Below are positions 17,231-25,281 of a stretch of 64,000 bases of DNA, piece by piece. The stretch is from Capillibacterium thermochitinicola. Lineage in GTDB: Bacteria; Bacillota; UBA4882; UBA10575. Location of the stretch: the NCBI RefSeq assembly GCF_013664685.1, contig NZ_JAAKDE010000010.1, positions 95,963 to 159,962 of the forward strand, given 5' to 3'. The notes below the pieces were generated by a model that worked only from the letters and a program-made list of their open reading frames with translations, was not told the DNA's origin and ran no database searches. Each line of letters opens with the position of its first letter. Position 1 is the stretch's first letter. Both the position numbers and the translations under genes were made by a program.

Positions 17231-18370
17231 TTAGCCCTTATATAATTGGTTAAAGTAGTTGTGCGCTTCGACCACGGCGTTCCGCATGATGTCTTCCGCT
17301 TTGGCGGTCGCCCGGTTGGCCAAGGCGTCCATGAGTGCCGCCTGGTCGAGATTGGCCGCCGCCTGGGCACAGGCTTCCCAACTTAAAATGCTGCGGACGA
17401 TCCGGTCAAGGCCTTGCTCTTCGTTGTCGTAGGGCCGGACCAGCATGTCATGGCCACACCAACGGTTGTACCCCGCCTCTTGCAAAAGCCCGGCGATGGC
17501 AATATTGAAGCCGGTAATTTTGACCCCGTGGTCGATGTCATAGCGGCCGGGGCCGCCTAAGGTGATACCGTCGTTGTACCCCTGGCTGTTTAAGTGCATG
17601 TGGACCATGGCGTTGTTATCCAGCTCTTCGACCGTATCGTAGACATGGTCGAGGCCGATCATTTCCGAGTGGCCGAACTCTTTGTTGACCCCTTTTTTCG
17701 CCCGGGGAATACCGAATTCCTCCTCCAGCCGCCGGAAGAACAACAGGGCGGAAGCGACCGTCGGTAACAGCATCGCCGGATGACCCTCGTTGGGTTTCGG
17801 TTCAATGCCGATATAAAGGGCCCCGCCCTTTTCGGCTTCATAACGGCAAAGGGCGGCCACACTTTCCTTGAGGTTTTGGTACATCCGTCTGACTCCGATG
17901 GTACCCAGGTCATAGCCGTAGGAGCCGTTCCAAAGGACGAAGGTGGGGGCCAGCTCCGGATCGGGATGCCAGTTCTTCCGCAAAGGACCATAGACCAGAT
18001 CCACGGTGCGCAAACCTAGCTCTTCGGCCTGCTGCCGTTCCCGGGGATCCAGGGAGGCAATCCCGCCGTAGCCAAAATGGCTGTGGGCGCCAGGGGTGAT
18101 CATGGCGAGATACATTCCGGCCTCACTCAAGGCGTCGGAAACGGCGGCCGCATTTTCTTCGTTGATCTCCGTATCGTAATGGACCTCCAAACCCAGGGTC
18201 ACCCATTCCGGCAGGCGCGGCGCAATCCGTTCTTTAATCAAGCGCACCACATCGGCGGTGCTTAAATGCTGACCGTCCCATGCGGGACGCATCCTGGCGG
18301 GGACGAACCCGCCTTTTCCCGGATTAAACGTCCAACGGCAAATGGAATGAAAACTTCTTTTTTTATCCAT
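17231..18370 (-). CDS. Xylose isomerase family protein (divergent, metal ligand changed)
   Basis: Predicted aldose-ketose isomerase converting xylose to xylulose, supplying the kinase encoded just upstream. The 379-aa TIM-barrel protein is close in length to class I actinobacterial enzymes rather than the 440-aa class II type usual in Firmicutes. Key matches to the Streptomyces enzyme, aligned by eye, are: LGLEVHYDTE (catalytic His and neighbouring Asp), GIEPKPNE (metal-ligand Glu and catalytic Lys), NKEFGHSEM (Glu and His), RYDID (two Asp) and CGHDMLVRP (Asp). The site equivalent to FHIDLNGQ reads VHMHLNSQ, so a metal-ligand Asp is replaced by His. The operon with xylulokinase and a ROK repressor supports xylose use, but a related ketose substrate is possible. 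Start ATG follows AGGGAGG; 15 nt after xylB. Confidence 0.82.
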   Translation of the reverse strand: MDKKRSFHSICRWTFNPGKGGFVPARMRPAWDGQHLSTADVVRLIKERIAPRLPEWVTLGLEVHYDTEINEENAAAVSDALSEAGMYLAMITPGAHSHFGYGGIASLDPRERQQAEELGLRTVDLVYGPLRKNWHPDPELAPTFVLWNGSYGYDLGTIGVRRMYQNLKESVAALCRYEAEKGGALYIGIEPKPNEGHPAMLLPTVASALLFFRRLEEEFGIPRAKKGVNKEFGHSEMIGLDHVYDTVEELDNNAMVHMHLNSQGYNDGITLGGPGRYDIDHGVKITGFNIAIAGLLQEAGYNRWCGHDMLVRPYDNEEQGLDRIVRSILSWEACAQAAANLDQAALMDALANRATAKAEDIMRNAVVEAHNYFNQLYKG

Positions 18371-18385
18371 ATACGGAACCTCCCT

Positions 18386-19876
18386 TTATTGACCCAACTC
18401 CGCAGTTAAGACACGCTCCCATTGCGCGTAGAGTTCTTGGTAAAGGGGAGCGAGCTTCGGGTTGGGCTCGGTTATCTTTTGGGATTGGAGGCCGGTAAAC
18501 GCCGCACTTGGGTCGGGATAGATCCCGGCTCCGAGTCCGGCCCCGCGGGCGGCCCCCTGCGCCCCGTCGGTATTGTAAAGTTCGACCCGGGCTCCGGTCA
18601 CCGTGGCAAAGACTTCACAGAACAAGGGACTTAAGAACATGTTGGCCTGGCCGGCGCGGACCAGGTTGGTCTGGACGCCCATGTTTTTCATGATGTTTAA
18701 CCCGTAGTTTAAGGCAAAAACGATTCCTTCCTGGGCGGCGCGCAGCAGGTGACCGCGGTGGTGCAGGTTGAAATTCAAGCCGCGGATAGAGGCGTTGATT
18801 GTTTTGTTCTCCAGAGTCCGTTCCGCCCCGTTGCCATAGGGGAAGATCATCAAACCCTCCGCGCCTGCGGGAACCTGGGCGGCCAAATGGTTCATCTCTT
18901 CATATGAGATCTGGTCTTGCATCAGATTCTTTTTCAACCAGCGGTTTAAGATCCCTGTACCGTTCAGACAGAGGAGAATCCCTAAGCGGGGGTCCTCCGG
19001 CCGGTGGTTAACGTGTAAAAAGGTGTTTACCCTTGATTTCCGGTCGTATTCCGGTTGGGCGCCGACCCCGTAAACGACCCCGCTCGTCCCGGCGGTTGCG
19101 GCCACTTCACCGGGGTTCATGACATTAAGGGAGAAGGCGTTATTCGGCTGGTCCCCGGCCCGGTAGGCAACTAATGTCCCCGGCTTCAAGCCCAAGGCGT
19201 CCGCGGCCGATTTCGTTAATTCTCCTTGCGGGGCAAAAGTCGGAACCACTTCCGGAATCAGATCCCGGTCGATACCGTAATGGTCGAGGAGCAAGTCGGC
19301 CAGTTTTTGTTCCTGGTAGTCCCAGAGGATCCCCTCGGAGAGGCCGGAAGGGGTGGTCTGAATATTCCCGGTCAGCTTCATGGCCAGGTAATCACCGGGG
19401 AGCATTGCCTTGTAGATCTTTTGGTAGATCGCCGGCTCGTTTTCTTGCACCCACTTTAATTTGGAAGCGGTAAAGTTCCCCGGGGAGTTCAGCAAGCGGG
19501 ATAGGCACAGGTCCGGCCCGAGGGCGTGGAACGCCCGGTCGCCGATCTCGGCGGCCCTGCTGTCACACCAGATGATCGCCGGGCGCAGGACTTGACCCGC
19601 TTTGTCGACCAGGACCAGCCCATGCATCTGGTAGGAAATCCCGATGGCCTTAATGGCTTCCGGTTTGACTTCGGCTTTTGCCAGTAACATGGCGGTCGCT
19701 GCTTGCACGTGTTGCCACCAGGTTTCCGGGTGTTGTTCCGCCCAGCCAGGTCGCGGAGCGTCGATGGCCAGTTCGGTTTGGGGGGAAACCGCTGAAGCCA
19801 CCAGTCGACCATCGGCGGCCAGCAGGGAAGCTTTGATTGAGGAGCTTCCCAGATCATATCCTAGTAAATATGCCAT
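18386..19876 (-). CDS. xylB: Xylulokinase (FGGY family)
   Basis: XylB phosphorylates D-xylulose to xylulose 5-phosphate for the pentose phosphate pathway. The 496-aa product begins MAYLLGYDLGSSSIKASLL, the FGGY phosphate-1 motif. It has QMHGLVLVDKAG and the catalytic-base region IIWCDSRAAEIGD (about residue 117), the TAGTSGVVYGVG loop (phosphate-2) and a C-terminal NTDGAQGAARGAGLGAG adenosine motif, all typical of xylulokinases. I start at 19876 because AAAGGATGGTGA precedes it; an in-frame TTG 21 nt upstream lacks a ribosome site. It lies between the ROK repressor gene (75 nt upstream) and the isomerase gene (15 nt downstream). Confidence 0.93.
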   Translation of the reverse strand: MAYLLGYDLGSSSIKASLLAADGRLVASAVSPQTELAIDAPRPGWAEQHPETWWQHVQAATAMLLAKAEVKPEAIKAIGISYQMHGLVLVDKAGQVLRPAIIWCDSRAAEIGDRAFHALGPDLCLSRLLNSPGNFTASKLKWVQENEPAIYQKIYKAMLPGDYLAMKLTGNIQTTPSGLSEGILWDYQEQKLADLLLDHYGIDRDLIPEVVPTFAPQGELTKSAADALGLKPGTLVAYRAGDQPNNAFSLNVMNPGEVAATAGTSGVVYGVGAQPEYDRKSRVNTFLHVNHRPEDPRLGILLCLNGTGILNRWLKKNLMQDQISYEEMNHLAAQVPAGAEGLMIFPYGNGAERTLENKTINASIRGLNFNLHHRGHLLRAAQEGIVFALNYGLNIMKNMGVQTNLVRAGQANMFLSPLFCEVFATVTGARVELYNTDGAQGAARGAGLGAGIYPDPSAAFTGLQSQKITEPNPKLAPLYQELYAQWERVLTAELGQ

Positions 19877-19950
19877 TTTCACCATCCTTTTTTTCAAGTT
19901 TCGTTCAACCGGTTTTGAACCTCCGTCATCACCTCGCTTTTTCCGGCTAC

Positions 19951-21111
19951 TCAGGTCAACGCATTGATGATCTGCTCAAGAACGATGGTGCCCATGCCCA
20001 AAGCAGCCGCCTTGTTACCGAGTTGGGAAAATTCCAAGCGGACACCGGCATAGGACTTCTCCAGGGTCCGTTCTTTGATCTCCTTCAGCAACGAGTTGAA
20101 AATCAACGGTTTAACGTTGGCAATCTCACCCCCGATGATCACCATCTCCGGATTCAAGCCGTTGATCACACTGGCGATCCCGAGGCCGAGGTATTTGGAG
20201 ACCGTCTGGAGGACATTGGTTGCGCAGTGGTCGTCTTCGTGGCATTTAAGGAGAAATTCCGGGAATGTAATTTGTTGATTACCGGTTTCTTCCGCGTACA
20301 TCCGGAGGGCGGCCGCGTTCGAGGCGTAAACCTCCCAGCAGCCCCTGTTCCCGCACCGGCAGGGCAAACCCTCCGGCTCCACCGTCATATGCCCGAATTC
20401 GCCCGCATTGCGCAGATGTCCGGAGAATAACCTATGGTCGATGATTAACCCGCAACCGATCCCCATGCCGACAGAGATGTAAGCCAGATGGCCGACATTG
20501 CGTCCCAAGCCGAACTCCACTTCGCCCAAGGCGCCGGCATTGGCTTCGTTTTCAAGATAGACCGGTTTATCCAAAGCAAGCATGGCCGGTAGATCCACGT
20601 TTTTCCACCCAAGGTTCGGCGCAAAATCGATGATCTCCGCTTCATTGTTGAGGACGCCCGGGACACCGATCCCGATTCCCCCCAGTTTTGCCCAGGGGAT
20701 TTTGTGTGTGGCCAATAAATCGTGGATAAAAGTTTTGAGCAGGGGAACAACCTGCCACTCATCCCGGCCCTGAAAAGCAACTTCCTTTTCCGCCTGGACA
20801 TCGCCTTTAAAATCAAGGAGGACGCCCACGATGCGGTCGACTTGAAGGTCAAGCCCCAGAGTATAACAGTAGTCCGGGTTTAACTGATAGAGGAGGGATC
20901 TTCGCCCACCGGTCGAGCGGGCGATCCCGCTGTTGAGGATCAAGTTCTCCTCTTCCAATTCGCGGATGAATGTCGCCACGGTCGTGGTACTTAAACCAAG
21001 TTCCTCGGTGAGTTCGCGCTTGGAAACCACTTGTTTGGCTTTGACGCAACGGAGGATCTGCGCTTTGTTGTTGGTCCGCATAAGCTCCTGATTGATTGCC
21101 TTTTTAAACAT
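19951..21111 (-). CDS. ROK-family transcriptional repressor, probable XylR
   Basis: The 386-aa product has an N-terminal winged helix (about residues 5-75; AQILRCVKAKQVVSKRELTE then GLSTTTVATFIREL) and a ROK sugar-kinase-like domain with IGIGVPGVL. The zinc motif PCRCGNRGCWEVYAS (about 250-264) has the CxCGxxGCxE pattern. This is the arrangement of the xylose repressor XylR of Firmicutes, which releases DNA on binding xylose. Being the first gene of the xyl unit, it probably autoregulates. The upstream region 21112-21330 is AT-rich near the start, but I could not fix an operator. No xylose transporter lies in the window. Confidence 0.88.
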   Translation of the reverse strand: MFKKAINQELMRTNNKAQILRCVKAKQVVSKRELTEELGLSTTTVATFIRELEEENLILNSGIARSTGGRRSLLYQLNPDYCYTLGLDLQVDRIVGVLLDFKGDVQAEKEVAFQGRDEWQVVPLLKTFIHDLLATHKIPWAKLGGIGIGVPGVLNNEAEIIDFAPNLGWKNVDLPAMLALDKPVYLENEANAGALGEVEFGLGRNVGHLAYISVGMGIGCGLIIDHRLFSGHLRNAGEFGHMTVEPEGLPCRCGNRGCWEVYASNAAALRMYAEETGNQQITFPEFLLKCHEDDHCATNVLQTVSKYLGLGIASVINGLNPEMVIIGGEIANVKPLIFNSLLKEIKERTLEKSYAGVRLEFSQLGNKAAALGMGTIVLEQIINALT

Positions 21112-21331
21112 TGCCCAACCTCGATTCCGACTTTTAATGGTGTGTTGCCAATGTTAATAAAAAACTTTTAAAAAGTGATTTATAATATTCGCGAATGACC
21201 CGCCATATTCCTGCCGCGCGCCAGGAAAAAATACGGACGCGAAAAGCCGTTTGCTTGAGGGCCGATTCGCTGCCAATTGGATGATAAATAATCGATGGGC
21301 AAAAAGCGCATGACCAAAAACGGATCCGGCC

Positions 21332-21360
21332 TTGACAATAACAACTAAAGGTTGTATAAT
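21332..21360 (+). promoter_or_regulatory. Promoter of tRNA-Leu
   Basis: A perfect TTGACA (21332-21337), a 17-nt spacer and a perfect TATAAT (21355-21360) end 16 nt before the tRNA. Confidence 0.9.
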
Positions 21361-21376
21361 CATTTATGCTGAATGT

Positions 21377-21459
21377 GCCCAGGTGGCGGAACTGGCAGAC
21401 GCGTACGTTTGAGGGGCGTATGGGCAACCGTACCGGTTCAAGTCCGGTCCTGGGCACCA
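21377..21459 (+). tRNA. tRNA-Leu (anticodon GAG)
   Basis: An 83-nt class II tRNA with acceptor GCCCAGG/CCTGGGC and anticodon GAG in the loop of GTACGTTTGAGGGGCGTAT. It has a short variable arm (TGGGCAACC region), T-arm ACCGG TTCAAGT CCGGT and an encoded CCA. It reads CTC/CTT. Its last 17 nt lie inside the 66-bp direct repeat, so it is the attachment gene of the downstream island. Confidence 0.95.
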
Positions 21460-21508
21460 TAAGAAAGTCCACTGCAGAAGTACCGGGAGGTACCGATGCA
21501 GTTTTTTT
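21443..21508 (+). repeat. Direct repeat copy 1 (tRNA-Leu 3' end plus terminator)
   Basis: This 66-bp segment starts within the tRNA T-arm (TCCGGTCCTGGGCACCA) and runs through the tRNA terminator hairpin (ACTGCA..GTACC / GGTAC..TGCAGT) to seven T. A copy at 22183-22248 is identical except for two adjacent bases (AT here, CG there, at 21496-21497). Here the hairpin terminates the tRNA. The pair looks like attL/attR of a tRNA-targeted integration. Confidence 0.93.
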
Positions 21509-21522
21509 GTTTATATAACCTT

Positions 21523-21552
21523 AAAAAAACAAAGACGCCTTTCGGCGTCTTT
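21523..21552 (-). terminator. Terminator inside the island (minus strand)
   Basis: AAAGACGCC (21531-21539) pairs with GGCGTCTTT (21544-21552) around a 4-nt loop. On the minus strand it is followed by a T-run (complement of 21523-21529), so it would end transcripts of the broken minus-strand frame just upstream. Confidence 0.8.
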
Positions 21553-21560
21553 GTGGTCTT

Positions 21561-21734
21561 TTATTTTTTTTTTCTTTTGGCTTCGAAGAGAATATAATTG
21601 CGTTTATATAAGGTTATGCCATATAATTTTTCTTCTCTAAATCTAGCAGTAGTTTTTCCTTCAAACCTTGCTCGTATCTTCTAATTTGGCGGGGTATTGT
21701 TGAAGACTTTCCGGCTTTTAATAGGGTTATTCAT
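21561..21734 (-). pseudogene. Short interrupted reading frame in the island
   Basis: From an ATG at 21734 a 58-codon frame runs to TAA at 21561, broken by one in-frame TAG at codon 18. The part after the stop (KIRARFEGKTTARFREEKL, then GITLYKRNYILFEAKRKKK) looks protein-like and ends a few bases before the minus-strand terminator, as the end of a real gene would. I do not recognise the family. Confidence 0.35.
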
Positions 21735-22075
21735 GTCAAATGTGAACATTAATTGTTTAATTTTTTAGTGTTTCAGGGGGAGGTCTGCCTGTTGAAGCAT
21801 TCTCCTTTCTTCTTTTAACTCTTTTCGAGGCTGAGACGGGATTCGTTTTTAGATTAACTTCATTATACGATAATAAGTTATAAATTACAAAAATATAATA
21901 TAAAATTTCGGTGGTATGTCCGTATGATCTAAAACATATAAACTTTATAAAAATGGAAAGAGTTGTCAATAAGATATACCCTAAGAGTTGAAGGTAAAAG
22001 ATTACACCGGGAGTTAATAAATCAATAGAAGGAGAAAACTGTGGGTTAACGAATATAATGAATAAATATTAATAG

Positions 22076-22182
22076 ATGAAGAAAAAAAATGAGCAAACGG
22101 GTGAAGTGGTGGACTGGATACCGAATGATTGCTACACTGCAGTGTGGTTTCACTGTTTTAAAGATGATATAAAGAGATATAA
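22076..22182 (+). pseudogene. Truncated reading frame running into repeat copy 2
   Basis: ATG at 22076 opens a frame whose first 36 residues look like a real N-terminus (MKKKNEQTGEVVDWIPNDC...), with Trp and Cys residues unusual for random AT-rich sequence. It then crosses the junction at 22183 and continues through the repeat into GC-rich DNA, where it loses protein character. No clear ribosome site. I interpret it as a gene fragment cut at the integration site; family unknown. Confidence 0.3.
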
Positions 22183-22248
22183 TCCGGTCCTGGGCACCAT
22201 AAGAAAGTCCACTGCAGAAGTACCGGGAGGTACCGCGGCAGTTTTTTT
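22183..22248 (+). repeat. Direct repeat copy 2 (duplicated tRNA-Leu 3' end plus terminator)
   Basis: Second copy of the 66-bp repeat, exactly 740 bp after the first, with two mismatches. It contains only the 3' 17 nt of the tRNA, so it is not a tRNA gene, but it keeps the complete terminator hairpin and T-run, which now sits just upstream of the fumarase genes and insulates them. Confidence 0.93.
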
Positions 22249-22274
22249 ATTTTTAGTGTCAGTTTTGCGGGGGG

Positions 22275-23120
22275 ATGGTCGTGCGGGAGCTCAATGTGGG
22301 AGTGGTTACGGAGACGGTCGCCCGGTTGTGTGTTGAGGCCTGCCGGGAACTCGGGGCGGATGTCCGCGCTTTGCTGGAAAAAGCCCGTAACGAGGAGGAG
22401 TCGGCGTTCGGTTGTTTCATCCTTGACCAAGTGTTGGCGAATTTGGCGGTGGCGGCCCGGGAACAACTGCCCATTTGCCAGGACACCGGGATCTGTGTGG
22501 TTTTTCTGGAAATCGGCCAGGATCTGCACCTGACCGGTGGGGACTTGGAGGAAGCGGTCAATGCGGGTGTCCGCCGGGGGTACCAGGAGGGTTACCTCCG
22601 GAAGTCGGTGCTTTCGCCCTTGACCCGGGTTAACACGCAGGATAATACGCCGGCGGTGATCCACACCCGGATCGTGCCGGGGGATCGCCTGAAGGTGACC
22701 GTCGCCCCCAAGGGGGCCGGCAGTGAGAACATGAGCCGTTTGCAGATGCTGAAACCGGCCGACGGGATCGAGGGCGTAAAGCGCTTTGTCCTGGAAACGG
22801 TGGCGGCGGCGGGGGGGTGTGCCTGTCCGCCGCTGATTGTGGGGGTAGGGATCGGCGGTACAATGGAAAAGGCGGCTCTCCTGGCGAAAAAAGCCCTGAT
22901 CCGCCCGGCCGGGACGACCAGTGCCGAGCCGGCGGTCGCCGCCCTCGAAGCGGAACTGTTGGCTTTAATCAACCAAACCGGGATTGGACCGCAGGGGCTG
23001 GGCGGAAAGGTAACGGCTCTGGCGGTACACATTGAGACCTACCCCACCCACATCGCCGCCCTTCCGGTGGCGGTGAACCTTCAGTGCCATGTTGCCCGCC
23101 ACCGGAGCGCAATCTTGTGA
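22275..23120 (+). CDS. Class I fumarate hydratase, alpha subunit
   Basis: Alpha (iron-sulfur) subunit of the oxygen-sensitive two-subunit fumarase/tartrate dehydratase family, interconverting fumarate and malate. The 281-aa product matches the N-terminal half of fused class I enzymes. It has EQLPICQDTGICVVFLEIG (first cluster Cys, about residue 68), NTQDNTPAVIHTRIVPGD, GGCACPPLIVGVGIGGT (second Cys) and VAVNLQCHVARH at the C-terminus (third Cys), the three ligands of the catalytic 4Fe-4S cluster. The beta subunit follows after 12 nt. L-tartrate dehydratase is an alternative, but isolated alpha-beta pairs like this in Firmicutes are usually fumarases. The start lies just after the island terminator, and I see no strong promoter. 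Confidence 0.93.
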   Translation: MVVRELNVGVVTETVARLCVEACRELGADVRALLEKARNEEESAFGCFILDQVLANLAVAAREQLPICQDTGICVVFLEIGQDLHLTGGDLEEAVNAGVRRGYQEGYLRKSVLSPLTRVNTQDNTPAVIHTRIVPGDRLKVTVAPKGAGSENMSRLQMLKPADGIEGVKRFVLETVAAAGGCACPPLIVGVGIGGTMEKAALLAKKALIRPAGTTSAEPAVAALEAELLALINQTGIGPQGLGGKVTALAVHIETYPTHIAALPVAVNLQCHVARHRSAIL

Positions 23121-23132
23121 GGTGAGAAACAA

Positions 23133-23669
23133 GTGGCGAAAACCAAAGCACTCCAAACCCCGGTCCGCCCGGAAGAGCTGGCCGGTTTGACCAGTGGGGA
23201 CCTGGTCTCCTTATCGGGGATCGTTTACACCGCCCGTGATGCAGCCCACCAACGACTGGTGGCCCAGTTGGCAGCGGGGCAGCCGTTGCCGTTCGTCCTG
23301 GACAACCAGGCCCTTTTTTACACCGGACCCAGTCCGACGCCGCCGGGAAAGGCCATCGGTTCCTGCGGCCCGACGACCAGCAGCCGGATGGACGGGTACA
23401 CCCCGGCTTTACTGGAGAAGGGTTTAAAGCTTATGATCGGGAAGGGTCCCCGTTCGGCCGAGGTCGTGGCGGCGATCCGCCGGTACCGGGCCGCTTACCT
23501 GGTGGCGACCGGTGGGGCGGCGGCGCTGCTGGCCCAGTGTGTAAAGAAGGCCGAGCTGATTGCCTATCCCGACCTGGGCCCGGAAGCCGTCTACCGTTTG
23601 GAAGTGGAAGCGATGCCACTGATTGTGGCGATCGATCCCGAAGGCCGGGATCTTTTTGCCAAACCATAA
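23133..23669 (+). CDS. Class I fumarate hydratase, beta subunit
   Basis: Beta subunit that completes the active site of the preceding gene's product. The 178-aa product (GTG start behind TGAGGTGAG) has the family sequence LSGIVYTARDAAHQRL (about residues 28-43) and YTGPSPTPPGKAIGSCGPTT (about 66-85), which carries substrate-binding residues. SSRMDGYTPALLEKG and MIGKGPRS follow, then YLVATGGAAALLAQCV. Length is typical of separate beta subunits. A GC-rich hairpin follows the stop. Confidence 0.93.
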   Translation: MAKTKALQTPVRPEELAGLTSGDLVSLSGIVYTARDAAHQRLVAQLAAGQPLPFVLDNQALFYTGPSPTPPGKAIGSCGPTTSSRMDGYTPALLEKGLKLMIGKGPRSAEVVAAIRRYRAAYLVATGGAAALLAQCVKKAELIAYPDLGPEAVYRLEVEAMPLIVAIDPEGRDLFAKP

Positions 23670-23673
23670 AAAT

Positions 23674-23690
23674 CCCCCGCTGTGCGGGGG
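23674..23690 (+). terminator. Hairpin after fumarase beta
   Basis: CCCCCGC (23674-23680) and GCGGGGG (23684-23690) form a 7-bp GC stem with loop TGT. The trailing sequence TGTTATCT is a poor T-tract, so termination may be partial. It lies between convergent genes. Confidence 0.55.
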
Positions 23691-23725
23691 TGTTATCTCC
23701 TGCGCCCGCTGGTGCAGGTGGAAAG

Positions 23726-24103
23726 TTAGCGACAAACACAGAGGGTGTTAAAACGGTTCGAAGGATGAACCACCACGAAACCTTGTGGGCACGGGAGTTT
23801 CCGGTTTTTCAGTTTGAAAGCGGACAACTGCAAAATCTGTAAAACAGCCAGGAGCTGCTCAATAGCCGAGAGACCCAAGGTTCCGTTCTGAAGAATAAAT
23901 TGGGCTTGGTTCAGCCGGCGGAGAAGATCATTTTTCGGACCGGAAGCCAAGGGCAAGTTGCGGACGGCCCCGCGGATCAACTCGATTTGGTTAATGAGAT
24001 CGGCGGCAACGGCAGGGGTCAGGGCTGCCGGATTGCCTAAGAATTCGGCGACCGCTTGGGAGACCTCTTCGATCCGGCGTAATACGCTGCAAGCGCTGCT
24101 CAT
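23726..24103 (-). CDS. Hypothetical helical protein, 125 aa
   Basis: Not recognised. ATG 24103 follows an excellent ribosome site (GGGAGGTGATGAA), supporting a real gene. The product begins MSSACSVLRRIEEVSQAVAE and is mostly predicted helical up to about residue 95 (NQIELIRGAVRNLP, LLRRLNQAQFILQNG, IEQLLAVLQILQLSAF). A short basic, Cys-containing tail (RKLPCPQGFVVVH...CVCR) follows. No signal peptide or obvious catalytic motif. It lies 86 nt downstream of the MurG-type gene on the same strand, so co-transcription is likely and a link to cell envelope or spores is possible but unproven. Confidence 0.7.
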   Translation of the reverse strand: MSSACSVLRRIEEVSQAVAEFLGNPAALTPAVAADLINQIELIRGAVRNLPLASGPKNDLLRRLNQAQFILQNGTLGLSAIEQLLAVLQILQLSAFKLKNRKLPCPQGFVVVHPSNRFNTLCVCR

Positions 24104-24189
24104 TTCATCACCTCCCGCTTCATTCTATGACGAAGCCGACGGAAGGAGATGGGGTTGCCGGCAACTTACGCCTAGATAATATGTAATTC

Positions 24190-25281
24190 TTATTTTTTCC
24201 TAGCGCGTACGGACCGCGCCCGCGCGGTCTCTTCGATCACCCGGATCACTTCGCTTGCCGCATCGGCCAGGTTACTTTCGCGCATCGCTTTGATGTAGTC
24301 CTCACGGTTCTGGTAAAGCAGGGCAATCTGTTTTTTAAGGAGCGTCTCGTTGATCTCCTCTTCGTACAGGACCATGCTGAAATTTTGCCCTTTGAACGAC
24401 TGGGCGTTGAGGATCTGGTCACCCCGGCTGGCACCTTTCGGCAGCGGGATAAGCAGATGGGGTTTTTTCAAGGCCAGCAGTTCAAAGAGGAAGTTGGCCC
24501 CGGCGCGGGAAACGCAGATATCGGCGGCGGCCAAAATGTGGGGTAGTTCCGGGCCGACAAAGGAAAACTGTTTGTACCCCTTGTACCTGTCCAAGTTGGG
24601 GTCGACATTCCCCTGGCCGCAGATGTGGGCAACTTGGAACTGGAGCAGGAGATCCGGGAGGATGGCCCGGATCAACTTATTGATGGTCACCGAACCGAGA
24701 CTGCCCCCCATGACCAGGAGGACCGGTTTATCCGGGGTGAACCCGCAGATTTTTAGCCCTTCCTCCTTGCTGCCGTTCAGTAATTCGGGGCGGATGGGAT
24801 TTCCGGTCAGCACCCCCTTATTTTCGGGCAGGTACTTCATGGTCTCGGGGAAAGTGGCGCAGACGGCGGTGGCAAACGGTAAAGCCAGCCGGTTGGCCAG
24901 GCCCGGGGTGAGGTCCGATTCGTGCAGGACGACCGGGATCCCGTTCAGCCAGGCGCCGATGGTTACCGGAACGGCGACAAAGCCCCCTTTAGAGAAGACC
25001 ACTTGGGGACGGAGTTCTTTCAATAAGCGGTAGGACTGGAACACTCCTTTTATTACCCGGAACGGATCGGTCAGGTTTTGGGCGGAAAGGTAGCGCCGGA
25101 ATTTGCCGGTGGCCACCGGGTAGTAGGGGATCTGTCGTTCCTCGATTAACGCTCTCTCCATCCCGTCGTAACTACCGATATATAAAACTTCCCATCCCCG
25201 CTGCCGCAACTTTGGGAGCAGGGCCAGGTTGGGCATGACATGGCCGGCCGTGCCGCCACCGGTCAAGACGATTCTCTTCAT
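24190..25281 (-). CDS. MurG-type UDP-GlcNAc transferase (outside the dcw cluster)
   Basis: Predicted to add GlcNAc to lipid I to make lipid II at the inner face of the membrane. The 363-aa product has the GT28/MurG two-domain form. The N-terminal loop TGGGTAGHVMPNLAL (about residues 6-20) binds the lipid diphosphate. Further motifs are FSKGGFVAVPV, VLHESDLTPGLANRLAL (about 124-140) and VMGGSLGS (about 193-200); the donor-site helix is VSRAGANFLFELLAL with LPKGASRGDQ where classical MurG has a longer LP...HQ.NA motif. I start at 25281 (MKRIVLTGG) behind AAGGAGG. Classical murG sits among division genes; here none are adjacent, so this may be a second, specialised copy (as in some Clostridia). 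Confidence 0.85.
   Translation of the reverse strand: MKRIVLTGGGTAGHVMPNLALLPKLRQRGWEVLYIGSYDGMERALIEERQIPYYPVATGKFRRYLSAQNLTDPFRVIKGVFQSYRLLKELRPQVVFSKGGFVAVPVTIGAWLNGIPVVLHESDLTPGLANRLALPFATAVCATFPETMKYLPENKGVLTGNPIRPELLNGSKEEGLKICGFTPDKPVLLVMGGSLGSVTINKLIRAILPDLLLQFQVAHICGQGNVDPNLDRYKGYKQFSFVGPELPHILAAADICVSRAGANFLFELLALKKPHLLIPLPKGASRGDQILNAQSFKGQNFSMVLYEEEINETLLKKQIALLYQNREDYIKAMRESNLADAASEVIRVIEETARARSVRARKK

Larger units (their letters stand above)
21509..22182 (+). mobile_element. AT-rich island inserted at tRNA-Leu (degenerate or non-autonomous element)
   Basis: The 674 bp between the two 66-bp repeats is conspicuously AT-rich compared with the GC-rich flanks and has no intact gene. 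It holds a minus-strand terminator, a stop-interrupted minus-strand frame (21561-21734) and a plus-strand frame that runs into the second repeat (from 22076). The rest (about 21740-22075) has only poor short frames; one of 70 codons on the minus strand at 21757-21969 has no convincing ribosome site. No integrase is present. It is most simply the remnant of an integrative element after internal deletion, or a small cassette mobilised by an integrase elsewhere. Confidence 0.7.

Noticed and set aside
21543..22182. Possible integrase remnant in the tRNA-Leu island
   Set aside because: I looked for tyrosine- or serine-recombinase motifs in the readable frames and saw none, so I do not claim an integrase, only an integration footprint.
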